Positions 25,911 through 34,389 of a stretch of 64,000 bases of DNA are shown here, in pieces; position 1 is the stretch's first letter, and each line of letters opens with the position of its first letter. Below the pieces are notes generated by a model, which was not told the DNA's origin, did not search any database, and saw nothing but the letters and a program-made list of their open reading frames with translations. Origin of the DNA: Nitrospira sp. GTDB taxonomy: Bacteria; Nitrospirota; Nitrospiria; Nitrospirales; Nitrospiraceae. The stretch covers positions 62,001 through 126,000 of the forward strand of contig JACOEM010000006.1 of assembly GCA_024998565.1 (NCBI GenBank). Reading direction: 5' to 3'. Made by a program: the position numbers and the translations under genes.

Positions 25911-27230
25911 TCACCGCATCTTCGGCCCGAACTCAAACCCGGGCGGGAGTTTTTCCTGGGCGCTGTCTTCCACTGAGGCAATCCCCACGATGGCGGCATC
26001 GCCCTCGCGCGCCTCGCCGGTCGTGATTTCCGTGAACAGCGAGTCCGCAATGCCCGTCGTGATTGGCGCCGCCCGCACACGACCTGTTGGCTCCAGCACC
26101 CAAAGCTGCGCCGTCTTGCGATCCACCGGCACGCCGGGCATACGAAATCGTAAGGCCGCGTTGGGGGCGCGGAGCGCATCTTCGTTGCGCGCCGTCACGA
26201 TGGTGATGTTGGCCGTCATGCCGGGCTTGAGTTTCAATTCGGGGTTTTCGACGGAGATGATGACGTCGTAGGTGACCACATTCTGGATGCTGACCGGGGC
26301 GTTCCGGACCTGCGTCACGACCCCGTGGAAAAACTCACGCGGGTACGCATCGACACGAAAGTCGGCGGAGGTGCCCTCGCTGACGCCGCCGATATCGGAT
26401 TCGCTGACATTGGCGATGACCTGCATGCGGGTGAGGTCCTGGGCGATCACGAAGAGGGTCGGGGTTTGAAAGCTGGCGACGACCGTCTGCCCTTCCTCTA
26501 CGTTACGGGAGACGACGGTGCCGTTGACCGGCGAAATAATGGTGGTGTAACCCAAATCCAATTCCGCAGACGACAGGGTGGCCTTGGCTTGGTCGACCTG
26601 TGCCTGAGACAGATCCACCTGTGCTTCGGCATCGCGATGGTTGGTTCTCGACAGATCCAGATCCGACTGGGCGACGAATTGTTGCTCCCGCAACGCAGCC
26701 ATGCGATTGAGCTCCAGTGTCCTCTGCGCGAGCATGTTGCGGGCTTTGGCCAATGTGGCTTTGGCGCTTTTGAGTGCGGCTTTGGCCTGGCTGACCTTGG
26801 CTTGATAGGGTTTCTGGTCGATGGAGGCGAGGACCTGGCCTTCCCGCACGATGGAGTTAAAGTCGGCGTAGATTTTCGCGATCTTTCCGGAGACCTGACT
26901 GCCGACCTGCACGGAGATGACGGGGTTCACGGCTCCCGTGGCCGTGACCAGTGAGGTGATCGGGCCGCGGTCGACGGGGAGGGTCTTATAGTGACCGGCA
27001 ACCGGGTTATTGGACCACCAATGCCACAATCCGAGAGCTAGGATCGCCAGAAGCCCCACCACCGCGAGGAGAAGCGGTATCCGCCGCTTTCTGCCGGGAT
27101 GGGGACCGGCGCCGACTCGGACAGGCACCTGATCATGGCCTTGACCTTGCACTACCGGAACAGGAACCAGCACGACCGGAGCCGGGCGGGTGGGCTGCCG
27201 CGGATTCTGTTCCGAGTGATCTGACTCCAT
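25911..27230 (-). CDS. MacA-like periplasmic adaptor protein
   Basis: 439 residues from the ATG at 27230 (GGGAGG at proper spacing; an upstream in-frame ATG at 27293 lacks a site). A Pro/Val-rich cytoplasmic N-terminus precedes one membrane helix (IPLLLAVVGLLAILALGLWHWW). Then come the MacA-type lipoyl half (VQVGSQVSGKIAKIYADFNSIVREGQVLA), an alpha-hairpin (about 125-205), the second lipoyl half (TTIISPVNGTVVSRNVEEGQTV) and a beta-barrel/membrane-proximal domain (KPGMTANITIVT). It forms the adaptor for the MacB-like permease encoded immediately downstream; a TolC-type channel is presumably supplied by another locus. Confidence 0.88.
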   Translation of the reverse strand: MESDHSEQNPRQPTRPAPVVLVPVPVVQGQGHDQVPVRVGAGPHPGRKRRIPLLLAVVGLLAILALGLWHWWSNNPVAGHYKTLPVDRGPITSLVTATGAVNPVISVQVGSQVSGKIAKIYADFNSIVREGQVLASIDQKPYQAKVSQAKAALKSAKATLAKARNMLAQRTLELNRMAALREQQFVAQSDLDLSRTNHRDAEAQVDLSQAQVDQAKATLSSAELDLGYTTIISPVNGTVVSRNVEEGQTVVASFQTPTLFVIAQDLTRMQVIANVSESDIGGVSEGTSADFRVDAYPREFFHGVVTQVRNAPVSIQNVVTYDVIISVENPELKLKPGMTANITIVTARNEDALRAPNAALRFRMPGVPVDRKTAQLWVLEPTGRVRAAPITTGIADSLFTEITTGEAREGDAAIVGIASVEDSAQEKLPPGFEFGPKMR

Positions 27231-27491
27231 AGAAGACCTCCCGTCTCGCCAGGGAAGACGCAAGAGAAGTGCCGATGCGGGATGGGTGTACAACCCGATG
27301 AAGTGGCGTGCTCACCTCATAGGTTTGGCGGCTCGAAGAATGGTCCGCGATTGACGTTGGGGCATTTCGCGACAGCAGGCGGCAATGACCTGCGGCAGGA
27401 CGCCCCTTGACCGCCCGGGAGTAAGCCGATTAGGCTGTGCGCGCACCGGCTGGAGCGTCGGTCCGATGAGAGACGTATGTGAGGGAGTTGT

Positions 27492-28871
27492 ATGACTGAG
27501 GAATGGGGCGCGGTCCTGGTGGTCGACGATGATGCCGACATGCGCAGCCTGCTGTGCGATGTCTTGCAGGGCCGCGGGCATCAATGCACGGGTGTCGGCA
27601 GTGGTGACGACGCACTTCAGCGGCTGAGTGAAGAAGATTATGCCGTGGTCCTGACCGACCTTCGCATGAAAGGCATGTTGGGCACGGAGCTGTTGGCGGA
27701 GGTGAAACACCGGTATCCCGATATCGGCGTGATCCTGATGACGGCCTTCGGATCTGTGGAGACGGCGGTCGAGGCGATCCGGCATGGCGCCAGCGACTAT
27801 CTGACCAAACCGGTGAAAACCGAGGAACTGGTGCGAGTGGTCGAGCGCGCGATCCGGGAAGCGGCGCTCCGGCGCGAAGTCAGCCGGCTACGGAAAGAGG
27901 TGCACAAGGAGTACAGCTTTCATCAAATTCTCGGCAAGAGCAAACCGATGCAGGCGGTCTTCGATCTGATTCGACGCGTGGCCGACAGTCCCACCAATGT
28001 GTTGATCACGGGAGAGAGCGGAACGGGAAAAGAACTGGTCGCCAAGGCCATTCATTACAACAGCGACCGGCGGGATGCGCCGTTTGTCCCGGTGAACTGC
28101 GCCGCGATCCCGGAGCAATTGCTGGAAAGTGAACTCTTCGGGCACATGCGCGGCTCGTTTACAGACGCCAAAATGGACAAGCGCGGGCTCTTTGAAGAAG
28201 CACAAAAAGGCACGTTGTTTCTGGATGAAATCAGCGAACTTCCGCTCATGCTCCAGGCAAAACTCCTGCGGGCGATTCAGGAACGGGAAATCCGTCGCGT
28301 GGGGGCGACCAAATCTATTCCCGTGGACGTGCGGATCATCGCCGCCACGAACTTGAACCTTGCCGAAGAAGTCAAGAATAAGCGATTCCGCGAAGATTTT
28401 TACTATCGTCTCAATGTGATCGAGTTGCGTCTTCCCCCGCTGCGGGAACGCCGGGAGGATATTCCGATTCTGGTCGATGCCTTCCTGAAGAAGTGCGCCG
28501 ACAGTAGGGGCAAGCAGGTCAAGGGCCTCAGCGAATCCGCCCTTGCCATGCTGGCCGACTATGCCTGGCCGGGGAATGTGCGGGAGTTGGAGAACGTCAT
28601 TGAGCGGGCCGTCACGCTGAGCCATGGGGACATGATCGGCGCGGACGATTTGCCGGTGCAGGTGCAAGGCTCCAGAGGCGATCGCCGGATTCTCGATGAA
28701 GCCGCGGAACGTACCCTGCCGCTGCACGAAGTGGAGAAAGAGTACATCGTGAAAATTCTGGAAAAGACGGGCGGCAACAAGTATCAGGCCGCGCATGTCC
28801 TGGGTATCGACCGGAAGACCCTGTATCGGAAGCTTGCCGAAATCGAAGGCAAACCACACTCAGACGCGTAG
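27492..28871 (+). CDS. NtrC-family sigma-54 response regulator with variant GSFTDA loop
   Basis: 459 residues: receiver (1-120, acidic pocket DDD, phospho-acceptor in TDLRMKG, Lys in YLTKPVK), AAA+ domain (about 140-375) and Fis-type HTH (KTGGNKYQAAHVLGIDRKTLYRKL). Walker A is GESGTGKE, Walker B GTLFLDEI, with the arginine-finger region RFREDFYYRLNVIELRLPPLRERREDI. The sigma-54 contact loop, normally GAFTGA, reads GSFTDA (residues 221-226). The remaining residues around it (GHMR-) are normal, so sigma-54 contact may be altered. A PAS kinase follows 36 bp downstream and is its likely partner; the two form a two-component operon. Confidence 0.93.
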   Translation: MTEEWGAVLVVDDDADMRSLLCDVLQGRGHQCTGVGSGDDALQRLSEEDYAVVLTDLRMKGMLGTELLAEVKHRYPDIGVILMTAFGSVETAVEAIRHGASDYLTKPVKTEELVRVVERAIREAALRREVSRLRKEVHKEYSFHQILGKSKPMQAVFDLIRRVADSPTNVLITGESGTGKELVAKAIHYNSDRRDAPFVPVNCAAIPEQLLESELFGHMRGSFTDAKMDKRGLFEEAQKGTLFLDEISELPLMLQAKLLRAIQEREIRRVGATKSIPVDVRIIAATNLNLAEEVKNKRFREDFYYRLNVIELRLPPLRERREDIPILVDAFLKKCADSRGKQVKGLSESALAMLADYAWPGNVRELENVIERAVTLSHGDMIGADDLPVQVQGSRGDRRILDEAAERTLPLHEVEKEYIVKILEKTGGNKYQAAHVLGIDRKTLYRKLAEIEGKPHSDA

Positions 28872-28907
28872 ATTCACCGTTTCACCCTCGCGCTGGGAGC
28901 CATCGGC

Positions 28908-31604
28908 GTGCAGCCCCTTCATCAGAAATCCCCGCTGTTCGAATACGGCCTTCCATTGTTGCTGACGGTCGGGATCTTCGTCCTGGATCTGTCGGCGCCT
29001 GCCGGCATCGACCTGTGGCTGCTCTATGCGATTCCGTTCACTCTGATCGCGGTGTCCTCACTCGGGCGGGTTCCCCGCTATTGTATGGGTCTGGTGGCGT
29101 TGCTGGCGCTCATCGGCCCTCTTGCGTCCTCCGCCGGGTCGCTGCCGCTTTCCTCATGGCTCAATCGTCTGCTGGGCATCGGGATCATGGGCGCCGTGGC
29201 CGCGCTGGTTGCCGGCCGTCGGTCTTCTCCTGCGAGCCCAGGCCTGTCGTCCCGGGCGGTGACGACGGTTCGGGCCGGGCGGCATCAACCGGAGGCAGGC
29301 GAGGTTTCGGACGCGGAAGCGCGGGCCCGGGCTGAAGCGGCGGTGGTCGGTGCGGTGGCCGGACAACGTCGTGCCGAAGCAGAACTGCATCAGGACAAAC
29401 TCCGCTTCGAAGGCATTGTGCACTCGGCGATGGATGCGATCATTACCATCGACGAAGCCCACAAGATCGTGCTGATCAACCAGGCGGCGGAACGGATGTT
29501 TCAGTGGGGCGCCGAGGAAGTGCTGGGGCGGCCGCTGGATCGACTGCTTCCCGAGCGTTTCCGCAGTGCCCATGATGAGCATATCCGGGAGTTCGGCCGT
29601 TCCGGTATCACGACGCGCCAAATGGGCGCGCTGGGCATGGTGATGGGGGTCCGGGCCAACGGAGAGGAATTTCCGATCGAAGCCGCGATCTCGCAGATCG
29701 GTGTGGAAGGGACGCGGTATTACACCGTCATCCTCCGCGACATTACCGAACGCAGACGGCTCGAGCAAGAGCTGGCGGAACGCGAGGCCCTGTTACGGGC
29801 GATTATTGAGGCCGAGCCCGAATGTGTGAAGTTACTCAATCTGGATGGCACCATCCGGACCATCAATGCTGCAGGCCTCGCCATGATCGAGGCGACGAGC
29901 GGTGCCGACGTCATCGGACGGGATGCCTGCCAACTGGTCACCGACGAATTTCGATCGGTCTACCGTAACCTGGTCGGCAAAGCCGGGCGGGGAGAAGCGG
30001 GACGATTGGAGTTTCAGATGGTCGGTCTCCTGGGGACTCACCGCTGGCTGGATACGCATGTGGTGCCGCTGCGATCGGCCGACGGCACCATTACGGCGGT
30101 CTTGGGTGTGACGCGCGATGTGACCGAGTGGAAAAAAACCGAGGCGCTGCTGCGCCAAAGCGAAGACCGGTATCGCCGGCTCCTGGCGGTCTTGCCGGAT
30201 GCCATTCTGGTTAACCGTGAGAACCGGATCATCTTTACCAACGAACAGGGGGTTCGGTTGTTCGGGGCCCGGTCGGGAGAGGAGATTCTCGGTAAGTCGC
30301 TGTACGACCTGGCGCATCCCGACTACCACGAGTTGATCGGTGAACGGATCAGGCATCTCCTGGGGCCCGGCAACACGGTACCTGAGGTCGAGGAAAAGAT
30401 CGTGCGCTTGGACGGGGTGAGTGTGGATGTGGCTGTCAGGGCTGCCCGGTTTCAGGATGAAGAGGGGTTCGGGATACTGGTCGTCTTGCGGGACATTTCG
30501 ATGCGCAAAGCGGCCGAGCAGAAGTTGAGGGAGAGCGAAGAGCGGCTTCAGAGTTTATTGGGAGCGATGGAGGATGTCATCTGGTCGTCGTCGCTGGATC
30601 TGTCCACGATGTTTTATGTCAGTCCGTCCGTGATGGAGATCTATGGCCGCCCGACCGAAGCATTTTTGGCCCGGCCCTCGTTATGGCTGGAGGCCGTTCA
30701 TCCCGATGATCGCGTGATTGCCGAACAGGCGCGACAGGCCCTCTCGACGTTGGGGGAGTTCGATGTGGAGTATCGCATCGTCAGACTCGACGGCGATCTG
30801 CGTTGGCTGCACGACCGCGGGCGGGTCATCAAGGATCCCGAAGGCCGTCCGTTGCGCATCGACGGCATTGCCAGCGACATCACGGAGCGGAAGCGGTTGC
30901 AGGCGCAACTTCGCCGGACGGAGCGCGTGGCCGAACTGGGAACGGTGGCATCCGGCATGGCGCATGAGATCGGCACGCCCATGAACGTCATTCTGGGACG
31001 GGCCGAATATCTGATGGAACGAACGAAGGAGGAGCCCGTCAGGAAGGGGCTCCAAACCATCGTCAGTCAGGTCGAACGAATTACGCGGGTGATGAATCAG
31101 TTGCTGGCGTTTGCCCGGCGCCGTCCGGTCGAACACCGTGCCTTGGACTTGCGCCAGACCATCGAGGACAACCTGGAAATTTTCCAGGAGCGCCTGTCGC
31201 ACAGCAACATCAGCGTAGAAACCTCGTTCGCCGACGCCTGCCCGTTGGTGCATGCCGATGCCGATCAGATGAGCCAGGTCTTGATCAACCTGGTGATGAA
31301 TGCGATCCATGCGATGCCCGGGGGAGGGGTCTTGAAGCTGGCACTGGCGCCGGACCGTGACATGGTCCGGTTGTCGGTGGCGGATACCGGTCACGGGATG
31401 CCCCGGGACGTGATCGCCAAGGTGTTCGACCCGTTTTTCACCACCAAGGAGTTCGGAAAGGGAACCGGGTTAGGTCTGACTGTGGTGAAGGGCATCATTG
31501 AGGAACACAGCGGAACGATTGAGGTGGAGAGTGAGCCTGAGCGGGGGACGACCTTCATCATTTGCCTACCGGTGCATACCAATGCCGACCCTCATCTTGG
31601 TTAG
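28908..31604 (+). CDS. Membrane-anchored sensor histidine kinase with four PAS domains
   Basis: 898 residues from a GTG start (GGGAG upstream). Four N-terminal membrane helices (about 10-105). PAS domains start near 165, 288, 420 and 541; several end with the classical DITERRRLE or DVTEWKKTE linker. The dimerisation helix has H686 in SGMAHEIGTPMNVILG, and an HATPase_c domain follows (N-box LVMNAIHAMPGGG, G1 ADTGHGMP, G2 GTGLGLTVVKGII). The GTPMN motif places it with NtrB/AtoS-type kinases that partner sigma-54 regulators. This agrees with the NtrC-type gene directly upstream and the lone receiver downstream. The signal is unknown; PAS domains suggest redox, heme, flavin or small ligands. Confidence 0.93.
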   Translation: MQPLHQKSPLFEYGLPLLLTVGIFVLDLSAPAGIDLWLLYAIPFTLIAVSSLGRVPRYCMGLVALLALIGPLASSAGSLPLSSWLNRLLGIGIMGAVAALVAGRRSSPASPGLSSRAVTTVRAGRHQPEAGEVSDAEARARAEAAVVGAVAGQRRAEAELHQDKLRFEGIVHSAMDAIITIDEAHKIVLINQAAERMFQWGAEEVLGRPLDRLLPERFRSAHDEHIREFGRSGITTRQMGALGMVMGVRANGEEFPIEAAISQIGVEGTRYYTVILRDITERRRLEQELAEREALLRAIIEAEPECVKLLNLDGTIRTINAAGLAMIEATSGADVIGRDACQLVTDEFRSVYRNLVGKAGRGEAGRLEFQMVGLLGTHRWLDTHVVPLRSADGTITAVLGVTRDVTEWKKTEALLRQSEDRYRRLLAVLPDAILVNRENRIIFTNEQGVRLFGARSGEEILGKSLYDLAHPDYHELIGERIRHLLGPGNTVPEVEEKIVRLDGVSVDVAVRAARFQDEEGFGILVVLRDISMRKAAEQKLRESEERLQSLLGAMEDVIWSSSLDLSTMFYVSPSVMEIYGRPTEAFLARPSLWLEAVHPDDRVIAEQARQALSTLGEFDVEYRIVRLDGDLRWLHDRGRVIKDPEGRPLRIDGIASDITERKRLQAQLRRTERVAELGTVASGMAHEIGTPMNVILGRAEYLMERTKEEPVRKGLQTIVSQVERITRVMNQLLAFARRRPVEHRALDLRQTIEDNLEIFQERLSHSNISVETSFADACPLVHADADQMSQVLINLVMNAIHAMPGGGVLKLALAPDRDMVRLSVADTGHGMPRDVIAKVFDPFFTTKEFGKGTGLGLTVVKGIIEEHSGTIEVESEPERGTTFIICLPVHTNADPHLG

Positions 31605-31817
31605 ACCTCCCACGTGTTCCTTCCTACCGTAAGAGACGAGTGATTGATCGGGCCGCGCCGGCGCCTCAGGCTCTGTGGCGCTTCGGGACAGGGCTTTTTC
31701 TGAAGGTGGGGTCTTTCTCGCCAGAGGCCGATGCATACGCCCCCTGTTTGCAAAAACCTTCGCGGCTGCTTGTCCAGTGAATACAAAGAGTTGCTCGCGT
31801 TCACGCGCCGGTGCGAG

Positions 31818-31832
31818 TGGCACATGGTTTGC
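31818..31832 (+). promoter_or_regulatory. Predicted sigma-54 (-24/-12) promoter for the lone receiver gene
   Basis: TGGCACATGGTTTGC matches the sigma-54 consensus TGGCACR-N4-TTGC at every defined position. GG is at 31819-31820 and GC at 31831-31832, the invariant 12-bp phase. A start about 12 bp downstream (near 31844) would leave a leader of about 30 nt before the GTG at 31874. This promoter rules out earlier start codons for that gene. Sequence match only, no experimental support. Confidence 0.7.
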
Positions 31833-31873
31833 GTTGTGTCGTCCCCATGGTGACCTATCCCGAGGGCTCGAAG

Positions 31874-32278
31874 GTGGAAAGTCGAACACCAGCCGTTCTT
31901 CTGGTGGTGGAAGATGATAAGGATATGCGGAGCTTGCTCTGCGATGAGTTGTGGGGAGAGGGATATCAATTGCGTGAGGCCAGCAACGGGGACGAGGGGC
32001 TGGCTGCGGTCATGCGAGCGGCCCCCGATCTGATCGTGACCGACTTAAAAATGCCGGCCGGTGGGTTTGACTATGTGCATCGGTTGAGACGCTGTGTGCC
32101 CGGTTGTCCGATTATCGTCATGACCGCCTTCGGTGATGCCCAGACCAAGGACGAGGCGATGAAAAACGGCGCGACGGCCTACTTCGACAAGCCGGTCAGG
32201 TTGTCGGAACTGAAGGCGACGGTCAGGCAACTCCTGCAACATCCAGGAGGCCGGTCCGAGGATGGACTGCTGCACTGA
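31874..32278 (+). CDS. Single-domain response regulator (receiver only)
   Basis: 134 residues consisting of one receiver domain. The acidic pocket is VVEDDKDM, the phospho-acceptor Asp lies in IVTDLKMP, the Thr in VMTAFGD and the Lys in YFDKPVR. It is closely similar to the receiver of the NtrC-type gene at 27.5 kb (both have DMRSLLCD), suggesting duplication and shared kinase recognition. I place the start at the GTG at 31874 because GAGGG lies at good spacing and because the upstream ATG at 31847 would be almost at the predicted transcription start. With no output domain it probably acts by protein contact or as a phosphate sink. Confidence 0.85.
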   Translation: MESRTPAVLLVVEDDKDMRSLLCDELWGEGYQLREASNGDEGLAAVMRAAPDLIVTDLKMPAGGFDYVHRLRRCVPGCPIIVMTAFGDAQTKDEAMKNGATAYFDKPVRLSELKATVRQLLQHPGGRSEDGLLH

Positions 32279-32310
32279 ACATTGGCAGTGGATACGTGTT
32301 TTCGCGAGGT

Positions 32311-32326
32311 CTCCCCCAAGGGGGGA
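32311..32326 (+). terminator. Short GC-rich hairpin after the receiver gene
   Basis: CTCCCC followed by CAAG-type loop and GGGGAG forms a compact GC hairpin about 33 bp beyond the stop of the lone receiver gene, followed by a T-containing stretch. A plausible intrinsic terminator, though without a continuous T-run. Confidence 0.4.
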
Positions 32327-32361
32327 GGGTTGTCTTCGTGGTCGCGGGCGTAGTACAAATA

Positions 32362-32386
32362 GGGCCTCTACAGTGTAGAAAGGCCC
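32362..32386 (+). terminator. Stem-loop upstream of the PAS-AAA-Fis activator gene
   Basis: GGGCCT (32362-32367) pairs with AGGCCC (32381-32386), enclosing CTAC/GTAG with a 3-base loop, about 34 bp before the activator start. It could be the second part of a terminator for the receiver gene or a leader element of the activator mRNA. Confidence 0.4.
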
Positions 32387-32419
32387 CTCTTGGTTCCCAT
32401 AGAAACGAGGAGTGATGAG

Positions 32420-33823
32420 ATGGCCGGATCTCACTCACAGGTAACGCCCCCTTCCCCCTTTGCCGATCCGATTCTGGCCGCTCGTTTGGAAGCGTTGAAG
32501 CAGTTGGCTGACGGGCTGACGGACCGCGTCGCCGTGATGGATCGTGAACTCAATGTGGTCTATGCCAATGACGCCGCGTGGGCGAAGTCCGGCGAGCCGG
32601 CCCCGGTCGCCAAGCCGGCCAAGTGCTTTCAATCCTTCGTTCAAATGACAGACCCCTGCGGGACTTGTCCGGCTGAGTCGGTCTTTAAGACGGGGGAAGT
32701 GCTCACGGTCTCCTGCAACGCGTCGGGCGATGGGACTGCCTGCGGTATGCACCAGGCGTTTCCGCTCGTCTCGTCGGCAGGAGAGGTGGCCTCGGTCCTC
32801 GTGCTGTTTCACAAGCGGTCGGAACCGCTCAGCATACCGGCGTCGCTGTCGCAGCAAAGGCCCGGTCGTTCGCGCCCGGAACGGACCGAATCGAGACTGG
32901 GCGATCTGGTCGGTGCGAGTCCGGCCATGAATCAGCTCTTTGAAATGATCCGGTTGGTGGCCGACAGTTCGGCGACGGTGTTGGTCCAGGGTGAAAGCGG
33001 CACGGGAAAGGAACTCGTGGCGCGGACCATTCACCAGACGAGCTATCGTCGTGACAAGCCTTTTGTGGTGGTCGATTGCGGGGCGCTTCCGGAAACATTG
33101 CTGGAGAGTGAGCTGTTCGGCCATGTCAAAGGCGCCTTTACCGGAGCAGCCGGGTCCAAGCCCGGTCTGTTTGAAGAAGCCGACGGCGGCACGATCTTCC
33201 TGGACGAAATTGCCGATACCTCTCCGACCTTCCAGGCTAAACTTCTTCGAGTCTTGCAAGAAGGCGAGATTAAACGAGTCGGCGGGACACAGCCGGTCAA
33301 GATCGATGTCCGTGTCATTTCTGCCACCAATAAGGATCTGACTGATTTGGTCAAGGCGAAGGCGTTTCGTCAGGACCTGTACTATCGGCTGGCCGTGTTG
33401 CCCGTTCATTTGCCGCCCTTACGTGACCGGAGGATAGACATTCCTCTCTTGGTTACAAAGTTTATTGCCGACTCCTGCCAGCGGCATCGGCAGGATGTGC
33501 GCCAGGTGACTGAAGAGGCGATGCGCGCCTTGACCGCTGCACCCTGGCCCGGGAATGTTCGGGAGTTGCAGCATTACATCGAGCGAGCCGTGGTGACCAC
33601 CATCCATACGGAGTTAACCTGTGCGGATCTGGTCGAGCTGGGGAGTCATCCTCAGGATACCGACCTCAGGACGGTCGGCCGGGGCGCGGCTCGACAGGCC
33701 GAGCGGGCTCGTATCCTTCAGGCGTTGCAGCAGACCTCCGGGAATAGGGTGCAAGCGGCTCGTGTCCTCAAAATCAGCCGGGCCAGTCTCTACAATAAGC
33801 TGCACGAACTCGGCATTCAGTAG
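32420..33823 (+). CDS. PAS-AAA+-Fis sigma-54 activator with Cys-rich PAS domain
   Basis: 467 residues, no receiver domain. The N-terminal PAS domain (about 15-125) carries C69, C80 and C83 in KCFQSF ... DPCGTCP plus C99 and C108. This PC-x2-CP pattern recurs in PAS domains suspected of binding a metal, heme or redox signal. The AAA+ domain has Walker A GESGTGKE, a canonical GAFTGA loop (238-243), Walker B GTIFLDEI and the R-finger region [23 protein letters not shown]. The C-terminal Fis HTH is [28 protein letters not shown] precedes the ATG. The next gene is the giant multicopper oxidase, whose upstream region holds a sigma-54 promoter, so I infer it is the activator of that operon. Confidence 0.93.
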   Translation: MAGSHSQVTPPSPFADPILAARLEALKQLADGLTDRVAVMDRELNVVYANDAAWAKSGEPAPVAKPAKCFQSFVQMTDPCGTCPAESVFKTGEVLTVSCNASGDGTACGMHQAFPLVSSAGEVASVLVLFHKRSEPLSIPASLSQQRPGRSRPERTESRLGDLVGASPAMNQLFEMIRLVADSSATVLVQGESGTGKELVARTIHQTSYRRDKPFVVVDCGALPETLLESELFGHVKGAFTGAAGSKPGLFEEADGGTIFLDEIADTSPTFQAKLLRVLQEGEIKRVGGTQPVKIDVRVISATNKDLTDLVKAKAFRQDLYYRLAVLPVHLPPLRDRRIDIPLLVTKFIADSCQRHRQDVRQVTEEAMRALTAAPWPGNVRELQHYIERAVVTTIHTELTCADLVELGSHPQDTDLRTVGRGAARQAERARILQALQQTSGNRVQAARVLKISRASLYNKLHELGIQ

Positions 33824-34136
33824 CTCATCCTGTTTTCAGGCCCCCACCCGCTCCTTGCATCTATACGAATCTTCTTCAGAATCAGTCTGATCGCTCTTTC
33901 TTTCATGCCTGCTGAGCGATGAAGTTGTCCCATATCGCCCCAAAATTTATGATTCGATGTCCATCGATTTGGACAGTCTAAGTGGTTGTATTGTAAGTGT
34001 TCATCTCTGCCTCTCACTCTGCTGTCTAATCGCCTGGAAAACTGTGGCATTTCACGCCGGTTCAAAATTTCCTACCTAACTCTTCAACATCTTAAAAATA
34101 TAGAAGATTTCAGTCCGACTGGGACTACCCCTAGTG
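33824..34136. promoter_or_regulatory. AT-richer intergenic region with a possible enhancer (activator-binding) site
   Basis: This stretch between the activator gene and the oxidase promoter is visibly richer in A+T than its surroundings and holds no plausible gene. GTCCA-TCGATT-TGGAC at 33959-33974 is a perfect inverted repeat about 165 bp upstream of the -24 element. That is the usual distance for the upstream activating sequence of a sigma-54 enhancer-binding protein. Assignment to the neighbouring Fis-type activator is inference. Confidence 0.35.
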
Positions 34137-34151
34137 GGGCACATCAATTGC
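34137..34151 (+). promoter_or_regulatory. Predicted sigma-54 (-24/-12) promoter for the multicopper oxidase operon
   Basis: GGGCACATCAATTGC differs from the sigma-54 consensus only in the first base (G for T). GG (34138-34139) and GC (34150-34151) are exactly 12 bp apart. The flanks resemble the promoter at 31818 (GCACAT ... TTGCGTTGT in both). Transcription would begin near 34163, giving a leader of about 225 nt before the oxidase ATG at 34390. Confidence 0.65.
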
Positions 34152-34162
34152 GTTGTAGGGCA

Positions 34163-34389
34163 GTGCTGGTGAAGGTGCGGGTGATTAGGACCGGCCTCCG
34201 AATGACCTGCTCCCTCGAACTTTGAGGACATCCTTCACCAGCCCTTTTTCCTTTTGGGAGCGTTTCGTGGAGGGAAAAAGGAGAGGCCGGAGGAGCCGGG
34301 GTCCTGCCTGACGGAGGCCGGTCACACGACCACGTTTTTTAACCACTCCCGCGGAAGGGCGCGGGATTATAAAGGAGGGAGGCCGACAT
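34163..34389 (+). promoter_or_regulatory. Long structured 5' leader of the multicopper oxidase mRNA
   Basis: Within the predicted leader several perfect inverted repeats occur. 34165-34175 pairs with 34232-34242 (11 bp, GCTGGTGAAGG). 34191-34200 pairs with 34312-34321 (10 bp, CCGGCCTCCG). 34243-34251 pairs with 34273-34281 (9 bp). CGTGG at 34266-34270 pairs with CCACG at 34330-34334, directly before a T6 run. CCCGCG/CGCGGG lies at 34348-34365, just ahead of the ribosome-binding site AAAGGAGGGAGG. The first two stems cross, so they would be alternative or form a pseudoknot. This looks like a regulatory leader (attenuator, riboswitch-like element or protein-binding site). It matches no riboswitch class that I recognise. 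Confidence 0.45.

Noticed and set aside
25901-26179. An upstream extension of the permease gene that might hold the missing ATPase
   Set aside because: The extension overlaps the adaptor gene in another frame and contains no Walker or signature motif.
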